DNA of 17,849 bases from Chrysochromulina tobinii (taxonomy: Eukaryota; Haptophyta; Prymnesiales; Chrysochromulinaceae): contig JWZX01001544.1 of NCBI GenBank assembly GCA_001275005.1, forward strand, positions 1 through 17,849, written 5' to 3'. Both the position numbers and the translations under genes were made by a program. The notes below the pieces were generated by a model, which worked only from the letters and a program-made list of their open reading frames with translations, was not told the origin of the DNA and ran no database searches. This document shows positions 15,711-17,849 of this stretch, one piece after another (within the stretch, counting starts at the first letter, position 1; every line of letters begins with the position of its first letter).

Positions 15711-17044
15711 ATGTGGCGATTCGTCCTTTCCCTCGTCCTTTCCCTGCGTGGTGCCCTTGGCGCAAAAGGGCCCAACGAATATCTCGTCACATCCGTCGTC
15801 GAGCTCACTTCCGATGGCGTTTCCACGGCCGCAATTTCGGAAGAGCTTGGCTGCAGCCAGCGGTGGGTGCAGCGCATTGTGAAGGCAGCCGGCCTTGCCA
15901 GACACGTGAAGCCTGTCCACCCCGATCTCGAGAACATCGTGTGCGACGAAGCGTGCAGGCATGGCGACAACTACGGCGTCTCTATGCTGCTGGGCGCGCT
16001 ACGCGCACTCTACCGCGACTGGAGCTTTCCACGGCGGCGTGTGCTGGCTGCGCTCAGGGCTGACCGACCAGAGGCCGTTGCCGCGCGGAAGAACTGGGCG
16101 CATCGCCGCATTGGCCGAGGTATGTATGTGGCGCTGCACTTTGCCTATTCGTGGCACATGGACTTGGCGTGCAAGCTGCAGGACTATGGCATCTACGTGG
16201 GCGCGCTCATTGACGGAGACTCGCGCAAGGCGCTGCGTCTCGTTGCGCTCGTCGACAAGCTGCCCGTGACCATCTACGACAAGCTCTTCGCGCCGGCCGC
16301 GGACCGCTACGGGCTACCCGACCAGCTCATCACGGACAAGGGCTCTGAGTGGTGCGTGGCGGCGTTCGCGTGCCTCTTGCTCGCCGACGCTGCTGGCAGG
16401 AGCGCTGCGTCGCGCCGTGCGCACAGGTTCGTGCCGTCGAAGCGCAATGTGCGTGCTCCGCCTCGCTCCGCCACGTTAGCAAACGGTGCTCACGTTGTGC
16501 GTGTCTTTTCGACTCGCGCCCCTGGCAGACTCGCGTCGAGCGCTTCAATTACGAGATTAATATGCGAGTGCTCGTGCCAATCCGGCGGCTCATCAACGTG
16601 CTCGAGAAGCGCGGCCAGCTCGACAAGTACATCAGCGCGCACGTCTACGCGTTCAGCACGTTGATGCAGCCGCTGCTGCAGCACGGGCTTGATCTTCTCA
16701 GGGCGGCATGGAACAATCACAAGGTGAGCCTGGTGCGCCACGTCAAAGATTCGGGCGGCATCCCAGATGAGCGGGCCGCGCGGCGGCCGCACCCGGGTGG
16801 CCAGCTGCTGCTACCGCGGGGGTTTGATGGAGTGCGTGAGTACGAGTTGGCTCGTGGGCATGATCTGGAGCATAAATCCCGCGACGATGTCGCCGATGAC
16901 GAGTTCTGCGCGCGGCCGGGCGCGCGTTCGCGCGCCGTGGCGGCTATAGTAGGTGATGTGGAGCGCGCGTGGTGCGAGCTCCTTGATCGCTCATACTCGC
17001 GTAGCATCGACGCGTACTTGTGTTTCTTGTCATATTACGATTGA
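15711..17044 (+). CDS. DDE integrase/transposase, two exons
   Basis: Exon 1 15711-16448 (246 codons) and exon 2 16529-17044 (171 codons plus TGA) give 417 residues. Residues about 30-62 (TSDGVSTAAISEELGCSQRWVQRI) form a helix-turn-helix for DNA binding. The catalytic core follows: WHMD (D151), then GALIDGDSRKALRLVAL, RYGLPDQLITDKGSEW (D209) and, after splicing, VPSKRNTRVERFN (E250). The D-58-D-40-E spacing suits the rve-type integrase fold. The N-R-x-E-R-like motif is typical of integrase-core transposases found in fungi, animals and protists. Without removal of the 80-nt segment, the D209 and E250 parts are in different frames. The start may lie elsewhere, since the first 20 residues are atypical. 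Terminal inverted repeats were not found, so I cannot delimit the element or say whether it is active. Confidence 0.8.
16449..16528 (+). other. Probable intron in the transposase gene (80 nt)
   Basis: Donor CGCAAT|GTGCGT, acceptor CCCCTGGCAG|ACTCGC. Removal moves the reading frame from exon 1 to exon 2 and restores SKRN-TRVERFN with the third catalytic acid. It is phase 0, like the introns of the large gene, but lacks tandem repeats. Confidence 0.75.
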
Positions 17045-17139
17045 TATTCACACCAATGTTATTTAGAGACGGATTGACTGACTTCACAGACAAAGATTTA
17101 CTCACCGTGCAGTACCCGCCGGGGTGACGGGGGGTTTCC

Positions 17140-17370
17140 CGTATAGGGTATATACGATACGTGACGTATCCCATCACCCATGTATCTTGAATGCCATGTA
17201 TCTTGAATGTATCGTGCATGTATCATGCACGTATTTCGATGTGTCCCTCCGGATACATCAAGATACATCGAGATACAACAAGATACATTTGTATCTCACT
17301 TTGGCCATCAAAGAAAATGTATCTTACCTAGGGATATGTCGATCCTTCTTTACGATACATTCAGGATACT
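17140..17370. repeat. TGTATC/GATACA inverted and direct repeat cluster
   Basis: An AT-richer stretch. ATGTATCTTGAATG occurs twice near 17180-17209. A perfect hairpin lies at 17213-17231 (arms CGTGCATG and CATGCACG, loop TAT). The reverse-oriented AGATACAT/AGATACAA words recur at about 17260-17300, and more TGTATC/GATACA words follow up to 17360. The two orientations could fold back on each other. Confidence 0.7.
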
Positions 17371-17684
17371 TAGTTACTTACTTGGGCGATCGCCACGTCT
17401 TTTGAGGAGTTCAAATTTCGAGTGCATGTGAAATAGAGGTTGAAGAATCCATCGGGACCAGGAGCGGCGACAGACCAGGCCTTTTGCATAGTTTACGTCG
17501 AAGTCGCGCGGACACCGGGACAACACAGAGAAAACGACTCGTCACTGCCCGCCATCGAAACCACAGGGGTCGATTGTCAGTTGTTTGAACATCCTGTGTG
17601 CACCTGAAGTGATGACCCATTGGTCTGTTCAGCATCCAAATTTTCCGAAGGGGTCTGGTACTAGTTACGGTTTCGGAAACTTAC
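17371..17684. other. No clear gene
   Basis: Open frames of up to about 74 residues exist on the minus strand, but none shows a recognisable domain. If the exon at 17685-17815 is real, this stretch would be its downstream intron and possibly further exons. Confidence 0.4.
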
Positions 17685-17815
17685 TTTGTTTGGTGTCCTC
17701 GAATGAATGGAACTTGGTGGCGTCGCTCGGCCCCGCCCACAACAGTCGGGAGACGGGAGCCGTGGCGGCAACCTGCTTCTCGGTGCCGTTCTGGCTCCGA
17801 AGCACTCCGGCCACG
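17685..17815 (-). CDS. Possible internal exon of an unidentified gene, partial
   Basis: On the minus strand a 131-nt open stretch ends at a strong donor (CAAACAAA|GTAAGT) and has a possible acceptor GCTCAG|CG at 17816. It translates as VAGVLRSQNGTEKQVAATAP then VSRLLWAGPSDATKFHSFEDTKQ, which is protein-like in composition. No family was recognised, the reading cannot be extended with confidence on either side, and an ORF of 37 codons exists on the other strand. Confidence 0.3.
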
Positions 17816-17849
17816 CTGAGCCTCCATCCTTACCGCCTCGCCCGCCACG

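Larger units (their letters stand above)
15338..17370 (+). mobile_element. Transposase-bearing region flanked by low-complexity repeats
   Basis: The transposase gene is bordered on the left by the ATTCAAC and ACTTG arrays and on the right by the GATACA/TGTATC cluster. The true ends are unknown because no matching terminal inverted repeats or target-site duplication could be identified. The span given is the outer limit of unusual sequence, not measured element ends. Confidence 0.4.

Noticed and set aside
15711-17044. Transposase as a retroviral or LTR-retrotransposon integrase
   Set aside because: No reverse transcriptase, protease or gag-like frames and no long terminal repeats are nearby. 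The HTH-plus-DDE layout is that of a stand-alone transposase.

Overview
This is a GC-rich nuclear segment from a eukaryote, most likely a unicellular alga or other flagellated protist. A haptophyte-like genome is my best guess from the style of the leucine-rich repeats and the repeat-filled introns, but I cannot prove the lineage. The evidence for a eukaryote is a long gene cut by at least 14 GT-AG introns, a voltage-gated channel with an EF-hand, and tandem-repeat-rich non-coding DNA.

Layout. (1) Positions 2-1390 (+): 3' part of a leucine-rich-repeat protein whose start lies left of the window. (2) 1391-2753: no convincing gene; a short minisatellite at 2570-2700. (3) 2754-13001 (-): one large gene that I assemble as 15 exons encoding about 2,660 residues. 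It is built from repeated helical modules that resemble p25-alpha/TPPP (EF-hand-like) units, then Sfi1-like tryptophan repeats, then a low-complexity Ala/Pro/Lys tail. This suggests a cytoskeletal, basal-body or flagellar scaffold, as inference only. (4) 13236-14954 (-): an intronless single-domain six-transmembrane voltage-gated cation channel with an N-terminal EF-hand. (5) 15338-15675: heptamer and pentamer tandem repeats with strong hairpins. (6) 15711-17044 (+): a DDE integrase/transposase whose catalytic core becomes complete only if an 80-nt intron is removed. (7) 17045-17849: AT-richer repeats, then a possible exon of a further minus-strand gene.

The most interesting feature is the intron set of the large gene. 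All 14 introns fall between codons (phase 0). Most are filled with short tandem repeats built on CTGATG-RCC-like words. Several carry, at or inside their borders, a copy of the neighbouring exon edge or of their own acceptor region (16-69 bp). Three share a 3'-end module ending CCAAATTTGGCAG or close to it. Together this looks like recent intron gain by insertion or tandem duplication (introner-like), followed by repeat expansion.

The channel and the large gene are both on the minus strand, 234 bp apart. Calcium sensing and centrin-like partners could link them to flagellar function, but nothing in the sequence shows co-regulation.
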